Shown: in pieces, positions 40,739-49,240 of the stretch
How positions within the stretch are numbered: position 1 is the stretch's first letter
Layout: every line of letters begins with the position of its first letter
Source of the DNA: Sphingomonas kyeonggiensis
Lineage (GTDB): Bacteria > Pseudomonadota > Alphaproteobacteria > Sphingomonadales > Sphingomonadaceae
Reading direction: 5' to 3'
Assembly: GCF_030812785.1 (NCBI RefSeq)
Contig: NZ_JAUSTJ010000003.1
Span: 372,001 to 436,000 of the forward strand
DNA length: 64,000 bases
The notes under the pieces: generated by a model
Told to the model about the DNA's origin: nothing
Seen by the model: only the letters and a program-made list of their open reading frames with translations
The model's database searches: none
Made by a program: the position numbers and the translations under genes

Positions 40739-43282
40739 CTAGAAGCGCTTGCGGAGGGTGATGCGTGCGGTCCGGCCCAGCGGGTCGATCTCGTCGTGGC
40801 TATATCCCAGCGGAATGCTGCCGTCGGGCAGGCGTACCCGGCGATATCCGTTGAAGAGGTTCCGTACCTCCAAGGAGAGCTTGATGTCCTTCAGCCAGGC
40901 ATGACCGGTCTTTGCCAGCAGATGTTCCGGCTCGACAAAGGCGGATAGATTGAGGGTCGACCAGGCGGAGAAGCGATAGTCGCTGCCGGGCGAGGCGCGG
41001 TTCCGCAGGCGCGCGGCGCCGCTCCAGCTTCCGTTCAGGCTTGCGCCGATACCCCGCTTGCCGGCGGTGAGCTGCAGCGACAGCCGGTCCCGCGACTGGC
41101 CGCTGTCGTCGCCGAGCTGGTCGATCACCGGAAGCCCCGGGCGGGTGCGCAATTCGCTCTTCAGGCGCCGGCGGTAATTGAGCGAGAGCGTCCAGTTGAT
41201 CGGGTCCGCGGCGGCTTGCGGGGCCGGGCCGGCGCGGCGGCGCGGCAGGCGCAGCGCCACGCCCGAGCTGAAATCGGCGCTCGTCTCGCCGACAAGATTG
41301 ATCGGGCGTGCATCGACCGAGACCAGTCGGCCCGCCGCGTCCCGAACGATGCGCTCCGGAAAGGCGGCCTCGATCGCCGGCGTCAGCTCCGGGAAGGGGG
41401 CGACGCCGCCCTTCGCGACCTGCTCCGCATAGCCGAAGTTCAGCGTCAGAATCTGGTCGGAAAGGGGACGCAGCATCGCCGTCAGCGAACGGTTCTGGCG
41501 CGTGCCGCGGCGCAGGTTGGGGTTACCGCCAAGGATCCACACCGCGTCCACTGCTTCCTGGCGCGCATAGTCGAAGATCCGGTTGATCGTCGTCACCGCC
41601 GGTGCGTCGAGCTGATCGGGCGTGGGCGCTGCATCGACATTCTCCAGCGTGCCGCGCAGCTGGACGAAGCGGGCGGGCGCCCAGGTGAAGCCCGCGCCGT
41701 AGCGCTTCTGAAGGCTGGCGCCCGAGATCGCCTGGCCCCCGGCGGTCAGATCGATCGTGAGGTCGCCCAGCGGCCCGAGCGTGCCCTGGGTACGCCCCGA
41801 TATCGGCAGGTTGATCGACAGCTGGCCATCCACCCGGCTCGATTGCCGGCTCATGACCAGCGTGTCGGCGGACGAGGTGCTGATCCTGCTCTCCAGCGTG
41901 TTGTGGGCGAGATTGATCGTGGCATTTGCGGTGACTGGACCGGCCGGCAGGTCGAGCATTTTCCCGATCGCGTTCAGCCGGACGGAGATGCTCTGTCCTT
42001 GCGAATGGTTGCGGTTGGTCAGCAGCAGCTGGCGGCTCCATGGGCCATAGGGATTGAAGCCGGGCTCGCCGGCGTCGAGCAGGCCCTGCACCCGGGGCGC
42101 GTCGATGCCGCGCTCGAGAAGGCTGTCGCTCCAGTTGCGGGCATAGCTGGCGGACAGCGCCAGCTGCCAGCCCGAGACCCGGCCGGTCAGGCTCAGCGCT
42201 GCGCCCAGCATCTGCGCGCTGTTGTCGTTCCGCAGGGCGCGCGTGCCGGCCAGGGGGCGGACCAGCAGGACGTCGCCCGAAAAGGGCGACCAGGGATTGT
42301 CGGCGGGCAGCACGGCCGACGCCATCGGCAGGCCGCGCAGCGCGTTGCTGTCCGTGCTGCTCGCATTGAGGTTCAGCGACGCGGTGAATGCGCCGAGGGG
42401 ATGGCTGACGCCTGCGTTGAACATCACGCCGCGCTTCGACGGTAGCAGCGTCTCGAACGCGTTGGGATCGACGGGGGCGGTGCGGTCGGCGGTCGCGGCG
42501 AAGTCGGTGAGGGTGGGTGGCTGCCATTCCGCGCCGGGCGGGATGGCGGCGCGGGTTATGGTCCGGCCGGCGGCGAGGCTGAGCGCCGGGTCGATCTCCC
42601 CGCCGGCCAGGCCGGTGACGATGCCGGTGCCGTCGAAGATGCCGGGGGCAGGTGCGATGTCCCGCGCGCTCTTGTGCAGCGCGCTGTCCTGGGTGACGCG
42701 GGCGGTGGCGCTCCAGCGGGTCGGCCCGTCGATCGCCACCCGCCCGGCGGAAAGCTCGCCGCCATATTGGCCTCCCCGTGTCGCGGTCCAGCCGCCGGCA
42801 TCGAGGGTCGTGCTGGTGAAGTGCTTCTTCAGGACCAGGTTCACCACGCGCTTGCCGGCGGGATAGCCGTATCGGGCCGCGGCATCGGGCTTGAGGACGG
42901 CCAGGCGATTCAGTGCCTCGGCGGGATAGGACAGGATGGCGCGATCACCGTCTGCCGGCCGGCCGTTGATCAGCAGGACCGGCTCCTCCCCGCTGGGATC
43001 GATGAAGGGTGCCAGGCGATCGAGCAATCCCTGGATGCTGTCGGCGCCCTGGCCGGCGATCTCGTCCTCGCGGAACTCGGTCTCGGCGGCAACGCTGGCT
43101 TCGCCATAGCGGGGGGCGGTGACGACGATCTCGTCGCGGGGCGCGGGCGTTTCCGGAGCGGCGGGAGCCGGTGCGGGTGTCGCCGCGCCGCCGCCCTTGC
43201 CATCCGCCTGGGCCCGGGCCGCAGGGCATGATGCGACGGGCAGCGCGATGGAGAGCAACAAGGCGACGCGCGCCGGGATCAT
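40739..43282 (-). CDS. TonB-dependent receptor
   Basis: An 847-residue outer-membrane receptor. Signal peptide about 1-24 (V-A-L-L-L-S-I-A-L-P-V-A-S-C-P-A-A-R-A), a Pro/Ala linker, TonB-box-like D-E-I-V-V-T-A-P-R near 50, then a reduced plug (I-Q-G-L-L-D-R-L-A-P; P-V-L-L-I-N-G-R-P; Y-G-Y-P-A-G-K-R-V-V-N-L-V-L-K-K-H-F). The barrel ends A-R-I-T-L-R-K-R-F. It lacks the long conserved siderophore-plug motifs, and the ligand is unknown. ATG 43282 gives a proper signal peptide; the frame extends upstream without coding character. Confidence 0.85.
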   Translation of the reverse strand: MIPARVALLLSIALPVASCPAARAQADGKGGGAATPAPAPAAPETPAPRDEIVVTAPRYGEASVAAETEFREDEIAGQGADSIQGLLDRLAPFIDPSGEEPVLLINGRPADGDRAILSYPAEALNRLAVLKPDAAARYGYPAGKRVVNLVLKKHFTSTTLDAGGWTATRGGQYGGELSAGRVAIDGPTRWSATARVTQDSALHKSARDIAPAPGIFDGTGIVTGLAGGEIDPALSLAAGRTITRAAIPPGAEWQPPTLTDFAATADRTAPVDPNAFETLLPSKRGVMFNAGVSHPLGAFTASLNLNASSTDSNALRGLPMASAVLPADNPWSPFSGDVLLVRPLAGTRALRNDNSAQMLGAALSLTGRVSGWQLALSASYARNWSDSLLERGIDAPRVQGLLDAGEPGFNPYGPWSRQLLLTNRNHSQGQSISVRLNAIGKMLDLPAGPVTANATINLAHNTLESRISTSSADTLVMSRQSSRVDGQLSINLPISGRTQGTLGPLGDLTIDLTAGGQAISGASLQKRYGAGFTWAPARFVQLRGTLENVDAAPTPDQLDAPAVTTINRIFDYARQEAVDAVWILGGNPNLRRGTRQNRSLTAMLRPLSDQILTLNFGYAEQVAKGGVAPFPELTPAIEAAFPERIVRDAAGRLVSVDARPINLVGETSADFSSGVALRLPRRRAGPAPQAAADPINWTLSLNYRRRLKSELRTRPGLPVIDQLGDDSGQSRDRLSLQLTAGKRGIGASLNGSWSGAARLRNRASPGSDYRFSAWSTLNLSAFVEPEHLLAKTGHAWLKDIKLSLEVRNLFNGYRRVRLPDGSIPLGYSHDEIDPLGRTARITLRKRF

Positions 43283-43493
43283 CGGGAAGCCAGCGTCTTT
43301 CGCACCTGTTTCACCTTGCCCGGCGAACGATATCCGGTTCCCGCAGGGGCGAACAGCCTTTGATCGGGCGACCGGGGCCGCCAACTTGCGAGGGCCTGCC
43401 CGCGCGCCCATGGTTAAGGCGGACGCGCGAGAGCGCGCGCCCGCCAGAACCGACCTGCAATGTCACATGCATGCCAGTGAAGTCACCGCAGGC

Positions 43494-43934
43494 TCAGGGA
43501 GCGGTAGCGGTTCCCTCGATCGAGCATTCCTGGTCGTCATTGACCGGCGGCAGGGTGGCGTCGATCGTGAACTGCGTCCCGTTCCAGGTGGCGCTGATGT
43601 CCCCCGCGCAATCGCCCGAAGTAATCGTGTTCACATAGACGTTGTGCACGATGAACTGGCCAGTCGTCGAGTTGAAGCTGTAGCTATAGGGGTTCCCGCT
43701 GAAGCTGAGGAACGCACAGAACGGGCTTCCCGAATTCAGCGATACGCTGACGGTGTCGCTGGTCGAGTTCACGTTGAGGCCGATTACGCAGGAAAAGGCC
43801 AGACCCTTCTGCACATCGACGTTGCCATGATAAGTTCCGCTCGGCTCTGCAATCTGTGCCATTGCTGGCGCGGTGATAATCTGCGCTCCAACAAAAGCAG
43901 AGGAAAGCATAATGAACTTCGAAAGATTTTTCAC
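43494..43934 (-). CDS. Small secreted protein of unknown function, four conserved-looking cysteines
   Basis: A 146-residue protein with signal peptide about 1-27 (I-M-L-S-S-A-F-V-G-A-Q-I-I-T-A-P-A-M-A). The mature part is rich in Ser, Thr, Asn and Gly, with predicted beta strands and four Cys (F-S-C-V-I, P-F-C-A-F, G-D-C-A-G, Q-E-C-S-I), enough for two disulfides. I do not recognise a family. The GTG start at 43934 has AGGAG about 8 bases upstream. Amino-acid use (many N, S, T) and the AT-rich leader differ from neighbours, suggesting special expression or acquired DNA. It sits between two TBDR genes, all on the minus strand. Confidence 0.7.
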   Translation of the reverse strand: MKNLSKFIMLSSAFVGAQIITAPAMAQIAEPSGTYHGNVDVQKGLAFSCVIGLNVNSTSDTVSVSLNSGSPFCAFLSFSGNPYSYSFNSTTGQFIVHNVYVNTITSGDCAGDISATWNGTQFTIDATLPPVNDDQECSIEGTATAP

Positions 43935-44006
43935 GGTCCATCTCCTGTGTTTTGTTTATGATTAGCGCATTTAGAATCATGCGCGACTCACTTATACATG
44001 AAGTGT

Positions 44007-44019
44007 ATTGAGAATCAAT
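44007..44019. promoter_or_regulatory. AT-rich palindrome upstream of small secreted protein
   Basis: ATTGA-GAA-TCAAT forms a perfect 5-bp-arm dyad in an unusually AT-rich 116-bp region (43935-44050). CACTT-N7-AAGTG at 43989-44005 is a second dyad. These may be a regulator site or hairpins at the end of the TBDR transcript (stop at 44051). Confidence 0.4.
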
Positions 44020-44050
44020 ATAAACAAGACTCAAATGACTTTATATTACT

Positions 44051-47000
44051 TTAGAATCTCTTCATCATGCTGAAGCCAATGATGCGCGGATCGAGCGTGA
44101 AGACATTGGTCGTCAAACCCGTGTCATCCGAGTTCGTGAAAAAATCCGTGATCGGAGAACTGTTGAGCAGGTTCTTGACGTAGAGCTGGAAAGTAAGATC
44201 GGACGCCGGTCGCGACAAAGTCACCGCGATATTGATATTATCCCATGCTCTCAGGCGATCATATTCGGTGTTGTAGATGCGAGCGAAGCTCTTGGACTGT
44301 CGGTAATAGTCGCCACGAAAGGTGAGGTCCCAGTTCCCGCCGTCCAGGAAGAAGGTATATTGGGCGCCGACATTGAGGGTCCAGCGCGGGGCGTTGGGGA
44401 GCTCGTTTCCGGTGAGATCCGCGGCAAAGCCGCGCCCGCCATTCGGCGCGCCGCTGCCGCCCTGCGCGATGTTCAGGCCCACCGTGTCCGGATTGTAAGG
44501 CGCGAACGGATCATAGGTGAAGCCGGTGAGCGCATAATAGGGAAACTTGCTCGCCACTGCCGGATTGTAGGTGCCGACCCGGGTCGCGCCGGGGCACAAA
44601 GATGCCAGCGCTGCCGTGTTGCCTATCGCCAGCGCCTTCTCCACGAAGACGCGCGGCGCGATGCAGTTCGAGGGAACCTGAATCCAGGGGCGCAGCACCA
44701 TCCAGTCCGGGTCGCCCTGCGTCCGGTTCATCACGTCGATCGACTGCGATCCCTTTTTCAGCCGGGTCTTAAGCAAGCCCAGATTCCCGTCGATGCGAAA
44801 GGCGCGGGAGGGGCGCCAGGCCGCCTCGAACTCCAGGCCCATGCTGGTCGCGCCGAAATTCTCGTTGAAGGCGATCCGGTCGACGATCTGCGAGATCTGA
44901 TAGTCCTTGTAGTCGTAGAAGAAGCCGGTGGCGTTGAAGGTGAAGCGGCCGCCGTCGAAGCTGTTCTTCGTGCCGATCTCGAACGCGTTGACGAATTCCG
45001 GCCGGAAGGTCTGCGGCAGGAACTGGTATTGCACGATCGCCGGATTGAAATCGACGCGGGGCGGGTTCGTGCCGCCGCCCTTGTAGCCGCGCGCGGCGGA
45101 GAGATAGACGAGCGTATCGTCGGTGAAGCCGAGCCTGGGCTTCCAGTCGAGCACGGCGCGGCCGGTGAACTCGCCCCATTTCTGGCGGATGTCGGGCAGG
45201 GCGGGGTAGCCGCTGTTCACCCGGCCGCCGGTGAGGTCGCCGGGAACTGCGGCCCCGGTGCCGCCGCCGAGCAGCAGCTGGCTGGGGACCTGGGTCGATA
45301 CCTTCTCGTCCTGCGTGTAGCGCAGGCCTATCGTCAGCTTCAGGTTGCTTGCGAACTTCCAGTAGAGCTCACCGAAGCCCGCCCAGCTTTTGATCCGGAT
45401 GCCGTTCTGGCTGAGGAAGTAATTATGTCCCTGGTTGTCGAGGCTATCCATCGGGTTGCGATCGACATAAGGGCATTCGCGCCCTTCATAGCCCAGTGCG
45501 CAGGGCAGCAGCACGCGCGCGCGGGGCGTGCCGCCGATGCTGTACCACCAGTCCGAAATCAGCGTGAACATGTTGTTGAAGACGTAGTAATCGTCTTGGG
45601 ATTTGAAGTTGAGATAGTTGATGCCGACGTTGAAGTTGAGTGGTCCTTTGAAGCTGGACTGTAATCTGAACTCCTGGGACCATTGCTGGTTGCGCGATTT
45701 GCTGATGTCCGCCGACAGCATCCGGTCCGAGCACCCGAGCTGCGGGTCGCAATAGATGCCTCCCGGCGTGGGAAGCATCGACGTATCGACCGGCCTGCGC
45801 AGCGTGTCGGTGAGAACTTGCGAGGAATCGGTGAAGATCGGATTGCTGACGAACCGGTTATAGTCCTGCGAGGAATAGAAGCGGTCGCGGGCATAGGCGG
45901 TCTGCGAGACCAGCTGCAGTCCCTCCGACGGCTCGAACTCGAGGTTGAGCTGGAACACGTCGTTGCGGGCGCGGAAGACCGGGTCGTAGCTCGTCGAAAT
46001 CTCGCGCAGGTCATGCGATTGCACCACGCCCGCATAGGGATCGCCCGGGCGAAGCGCGTTGACGATGGGACCCACGCGCGTGGGGTTGGTGGGGTTGGGC
46101 TGATAGCCCCAGGTGATCGAGGCGGGCACCTCCAGATAGACCAGGCTATAGGCATTGGGCACGCCGAATGCGGCGTCGTCATAGATGGATCCCGGCAGGC
46201 AGCCCTGGCTGAGCTTGCCGCGCAGGACCGGGTTCGTGATCGTGATATTGCCGACCTGCGCGGGCCCGGGATCGCTGGTGCACAGCTGCTTGCCAGTGCG
46301 CGAGCGGTTGTCCTTCTCCTCGAAATGCTGCCAGATCAGGTTGGCGCGGAGCCGGTCGCTCGGCTTCCACTGGACGATCGCGCGCGTCGACCACAGGTTG
46401 CGGCCATTGACGTCGCGCCGGGTGAAGCTGTTGTAGTCAAAGCCTTCGCGGCTGGTCCAGGCGCCGGCGAAGCGGACGCCGAGCGTGTCGCCGAGCGGCA
46501 CGTTGACCATGCCCTGCGCCCGCATCGAGCCATAGTTGCCGCCTTCCAGCTTCAGCTCGGCGGCAAGGTCCTCGTCGGGCAGCGCCGGCAGCACATTGAC
46601 CACGCCGGCGGTGGCGTTGCGTCCATAGAGCGTGCCCTGGGGGCCGCGCAGCACCTCGACGCGCTGGAGGTCGAAGAATTCGGATTCGAACAGCCGGTTG
46701 CGCACCAGCGGGGTGTTGTTGAAGCTCACCGCGACCGCCGGGTCGCTCGATGCGGAGACCGCCTTCGTTCCGATCCCGCGGATCGAGAAATTGTACATGC
46801 TGAAGTTGCTCTTCGAGAAGGTGACGTTCGGCACCGCGCGCAGCAGCTCGGAACCGCCCTCGATCTTCTTGTCGTTCAGCGCTTCGGCGGAGAATGCCGA
46901 GACGGCGATCGGCACGTTGCGGATCGATTCCTCGCGCTTCTGCGCCGTCACGATGATCTCGGTCGGCGCATCGTCCTGCACGGCCGGCCTGCCGGCATTG

Positions 47001-47377
47001 CTCTGGCCGGCCGCCGGGGCGGGGGTGGGCAGGGGGGCGGTGCTCGAGGTGGTGGCGACGGCTCCGGCGACGGGGACGACGACATAGGTCTTGGCGCCCG
47101 TCTGGCGCGCGACCAGCCCGGTGCCCTGGAGCAGCGATCGGAGCGCCTGGTCGATCCCCATCTCGCCGCGAACCGGCGCGGTGCGCTTGCCCCTGGTATA
47201 TTTGCGGGCGGCGATGATCTGGATGTCGGCCTGATGGCCGAGCGCGACGATCCCGGTTTCCGCCGCCTGTGCCGATACGTCGAAGCTGCGCTTCTGCGCC
47301 GAAGCCGGCGGCGCCACCATCACGAAAACGCACGCGGTCGCCCCCAACAAGGCGGCCCGCCCCCTCACAATGCCCAT
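44051..47377 (-). CDS. TonB-dependent receptor with N-terminal STN signalling domain
   Basis: A 1,108-residue receptor. Signal peptide about 1-27; STN domain about 30-100 (F-D-V-S-A-Q-A-A-E-T-G-I-V-A-L; V-R-G-E-M-G-I-D-Q-A-L-R-S-L-L-Q-G-T-G-L), the part that contacts FecR-type anti-sigma proteins. After a Pro/Ala linker, I-I-V-T-A-Q-K-R-E-E-S acts as TonB box, then plug (P-I-A-V-S-A-F-S-A-E-A-L; I-R-G-I-G-T; V-E-V-L-R-G-P-Q-G-T-L-Y-G-R-N-A-T-A-G-V-V-N). The barrel ends R-I-I-G-F-S-M-M-K-R-F. It probably imports a ligand and signals its presence via FecR (47449-48405) to the ECF factor (48402-48956). Ligand unknown. Confidence 0.92.
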   Translation of the reverse strand: MGIVRGRAALLGATACVFVMVAPPASAQKRSFDVSAQAAETGIVALGHQADIQIIAARKYTRGKRTAPVRGEMGIDQALRSLLQGTGLVARQTGAKTYVVVPVAGAVATTSSTAPLPTPAPAAGQSNAGRPAVQDDAPTEIIVTAQKREESIRNVPIAVSAFSAEALNDKKIEGGSELLRAVPNVTFSKSNFSMYNFSIRGIGTKAVSASSDPAVAVSFNNTPLVRNRLFESEFFDLQRVEVLRGPQGTLYGRNATAGVVNVLPALPDEDLAAELKLEGGNYGSMRAQGMVNVPLGDTLGVRFAGAWTSREGFDYNSFTRRDVNGRNLWSTRAIVQWKPSDRLRANLIWQHFEEKDNRSRTGKQLCTSDPGPAQVGNITITNPVLRGKLSQGCLPGSIYDDAAFGVPNAYSLVYLEVPASITWGYQPNPTNPTRVGPIVNALRPGDPYAGVVQSHDLREISTSYDPVFRARNDVFQLNLEFEPSEGLQLVSQTAYARDRFYSSQDYNRFVSNPIFTDSSQVLTDTLRRPVDTSMLPTPGGIYCDPQLGCSDRMLSADISKSRNQQWSQEFRLQSSFKGPLNFNVGINYLNFKSQDDYYVFNNMFTLISDWWYSIGGTPRARVLLPCALGYEGRECPYVDRNPMDSLDNQGHNYFLSQNGIRIKSWAGFGELYWKFASNLKLTIGLRYTQDEKVSTQVPSQLLLGGGTGAAVPGDLTGGRVNSGYPALPDIRQKWGEFTGRAVLDWKPRLGFTDDTLVYLSAARGYKGGGTNPPRVDFNPAIVQYQFLPQTFRPEFVNAFEIGTKNSFDGGRFTFNATGFFYDYKDYQISQIVDRIAFNENFGATSMGLEFEAAWRPSRAFRIDGNLGLLKTRLKKGSQSIDVMNRTQGDPDWMVLRPWIQVPSNCIAPRVFVEKALAIGNTAALASLCPGATRVGTYNPAVASKFPYYALTGFTYDPFAPYNPDTVGLNIAQGGSGAPNGGRGFAADLTGNELPNAPRWTLNVGAQYTFFLDGGNWDLTFRGDYYRQSKSFARIYNTEYDRLRAWDNINIAVTLSRPASDLTFQLYVKNLLNSSPITDFFTNSDDTGLTTNVFTLDPRIIGFSMMKRF

Positions 47378-47448
47378 GCTATCCCTCTCCCTTGCGGGCT
47401 TTTTCGCCCGTCATCCCGCAAGAGTCGCCGGCGCGATTTTTCCTTTTT

Positions 47449-48405
47449 CTATTTTCGCGGCCGGCCGACGCGGATCTCGTTCGGATCGCTCAGGTCGATC
47501 GGCACGCCGAGGCTCTCATGGACCGCCATTGCGAACCCCTCGAGGTCGTCGGTGCGCAGCGTGCCGTCGAAGCTTTCCTTGCCGATGTTCGGATCGACGA
47601 TGACGAGCTGGCGATGATTGTAGCGGTTGAACTCGGCCGCGGCGTCGGCGAGCGAGACGCCGGCAAGGTCGATCTTGCCTTCCCGCCAGGCGAGCGCGCG
47701 ATAGACCGAGGTCGCGCTGGTGGGGCTGCGCAGCACCGCGGCATTGTCGGCGACGAAGGCATGCTCGCCGGCGGCGATGCGGATGTGCGGCGCCGTGGCG
47801 TCCTCCGCCCAGGCCTCGACCACGCCTTCGGTAACGAAGATGTCGGCCCCCGCTTCGCGCCGCCGCACGGCAAAGGCCGTGCCCACCGCCTGCACGCGGA
47901 TCCGCCCGGCCTCCACCAGAAAGGGGCGCTTCGCATCCTTGGCGACCTGGAACCACAATTCGCCCTGCCGGATCCGGACGAGCCGGCGCGCCTTCTCCAG
48001 GTCGACCGTCGCCTGGCTGGCGGTGTTGATCACCATCGTCGAACCATCGGCGAGCGGCACGCGGCGGATCTCGCCGACTTCGGTGCCATAGCGGGCGCCC
48101 TGGCCGATCAGGAATGCGCCCGCCGCGACCGATGCAGCGATCGCCGCGCCGCCGCCGATCAGGAAGCGCCGCCTGCCGGGCTGCGCGACGCGGCCATCCG
48201 CATCGTCGTCGTTCGAAGCCGTCGCCAGCGCGTCGAGCGTCGCCCAGGCCGCCTGCGCCTGGAGCAGCGCGCCCTGCCGCCGTGGATCCACGTCCAGCCA
48301 GCGCGCGAGATCGGCCTCGTCCGCCTCGCTCCAGTCGGCGCCGTCCATCCGCGCCACCCAGCGCGCGGCCGCGTCCTGGATCTCGCGGGCGCTCTGGTGC
48401 GTCAT
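47449..48405 (-). CDS. FecR-family membrane sigma regulator
   Basis: A 318-residue inner-membrane protein. N-terminal DUF4880 region (about 1-50: A-R-E-I-Q-D-A-A-A-R-W-V-A-R-M) faces the cytosol; a hydrophobic segment about 88-110 (F-L-I-G-G-G-A-A-I-A-A-S-V-A-A-G-A-F-L-I) is the TM helix. The periplasmic FecR domain follows (G-E-I-R-R-V-P-L-A-D-G-S; G-E-L-W-F-Q-V-A-K-D; V-G-T-A-F-A-V-R-R), then a C-terminal STN-like DUF4974 part (F-N-R-Y-N-H-R-Q-L). It transmits the receptor signal to the ECF factor. ATG overlaps the sigma gene stop (ATGA). Confidence 0.92.
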   Translation of the reverse strand: MTHQSAREIQDAAARWVARMDGADWSEADEADLARWLDVDPRRQGALLQAQAAWATLDALATASNDDDADGRVAQPGRRRFLIGGGAAIAASVAAGAFLIGQGARYGTEVGEIRRVPLADGSTMVINTASQATVDLEKARRLVRIRQGELWFQVAKDAKRPFLVEAGRIRVQAVGTAFAVRRREAGADIFVTEGVVEAWAEDATAPHIRIAAGEHAFVADNAAVLRSPTSATSVYRALAWREGKIDLAGVSLADAAAEFNRYNHRQLVIVDPNIGKESFDGTLRTDDLEGFAMAVHESLGVPIDLSDPNEIRVGRPRK

Positions 48406-48956
48406 GACCGGCGTCCCACATCGATGCGCGGCTTGCCCGCCTGGGTGCCGTTCAGCCAGGCGGTCACCCGGCTGTCCTCGTCGCGCCATATCCGCAGGAT
48501 CGTCTGGATGCCATGATAGACGTCGTTCTCGACCACGCTTTCGGTCACGCCGACGCGCCTGGCGATCTCCTTCTGGGAAATGCCTTCGATCTTGCGCATC
48601 TCGACGATGCGCCGGCAGCGCTCGGGAAGCTTCGCCATGATCGCGCGCAGCCGGGCATAGTCGAGCCGCCCTGCCGCCTCGCGTTCGGGCGAGGGGCTGT
48701 CGTCGATCGCATAGGTTTCGATCTCGGCGATCATGTCGATCGACACGATCCGGCTGCGCTTGATCCGCTGCAGCAGAAGATTGCGGACGATCGAGAAGAA
48801 ATAGGCGCCGGGCCGCGTGATATGATCGACCGTGTCGAGCGCGGCGAGGCGGCAATAGGCTTCCTGAACGATGTCATCGATATCTTCCTCCGAGACACGG
48901 GCACGGGCAAGCCAAGCCCGTACTGTGCCCTCGTACGGGATCACCGTTTCTGCCAC
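48402..48956 (-). CDS. FecI-like ECF sigma factor
   Basis: A 184-residue sigma factor. Region 2: D-I-D-D-I-V-Q-E-A-Y-C-R-L (about 24-36) and A-Y-F-F-S-I-V-R-N-L-L (about 51-61); region 4: L-P-E-R-C-R-R-I-V-E-M-R-K-I-E-G-I-S-Q-K-E-I-A and V-T-E-S-V-V-E-N-D-V (about 109-145). It is the first gene of a FecI-FecR-TBDR operon on the minus strand. The GTG start at 48956 has GAGGG about 9 bases upstream. It should drive expression of the downstream receptor, as in the fec paradigm. Confidence 0.92.
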   Translation of the reverse strand: MAETVIPYEGTVRAWLARARVSEEDIDDIVQEAYCRLAALDTVDHITRPGAYFFSIVRNLLLQRIKRSRIVSIDMIAEIETYAIDDSPSPEREAAGRLDYARLRAIMAKLPERCRRIVEMRKIEGISQKEIARRVGVTESVVENDVYHGIQTILRIWRDEDSRVTAWLNGTQAGKPRIDVGRRS

Positions 48957-49171
48957 CCAGATCGCCCTCAGGCGGCGGCGCTCGAAGTTCGCCCCCTTCT
49001 TCGTCGGATCTCTCCTGGTCTTCGTTCTTCTCGTGCGGATTCTGTTGTCCGGACCTTCAGATACCTGACCGGCGAATTTCCTTATTGCAACGGGTCGTCC
49101 GCTGGACCGGCCCGTTACGGACCGGTTCGTGCGGGTGCATGCAATATCCAGGTGCAGCGGTTGGTTTAGCT

Positions 49172-49195
49172 GTTCCCCGGCGAAAGCCGGGGAAC
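49172..49195. repeat. REP-like intergenic hairpin
   Basis: A perfect 10-bp stem GTTCCCCGGC / GCCGGGGAAC around a GAAA tetraloop, 46 bases downstream of the autotransporter stop on the minus strand. Hairpins of the form CCCCGGCGAAAGCCGGGG are, to my knowledge, common repetitive intergenic elements in sphingomonads. It may also act as a transcript-end structure. Confidence 0.55.
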
Positions 49196-49240
49196 TGAAG
49201 AGCTGAATATCGATAGCCGGCGCGTGCCCCGCGCCCGCGA

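Noticed and set aside
43684..44034. A 116-codon minus-strand open frame in another frame of the small secreted protein
   Set aside because: It overlaps the gene with a good signal peptide and ribosome-binding site and has no coherent features of its own.
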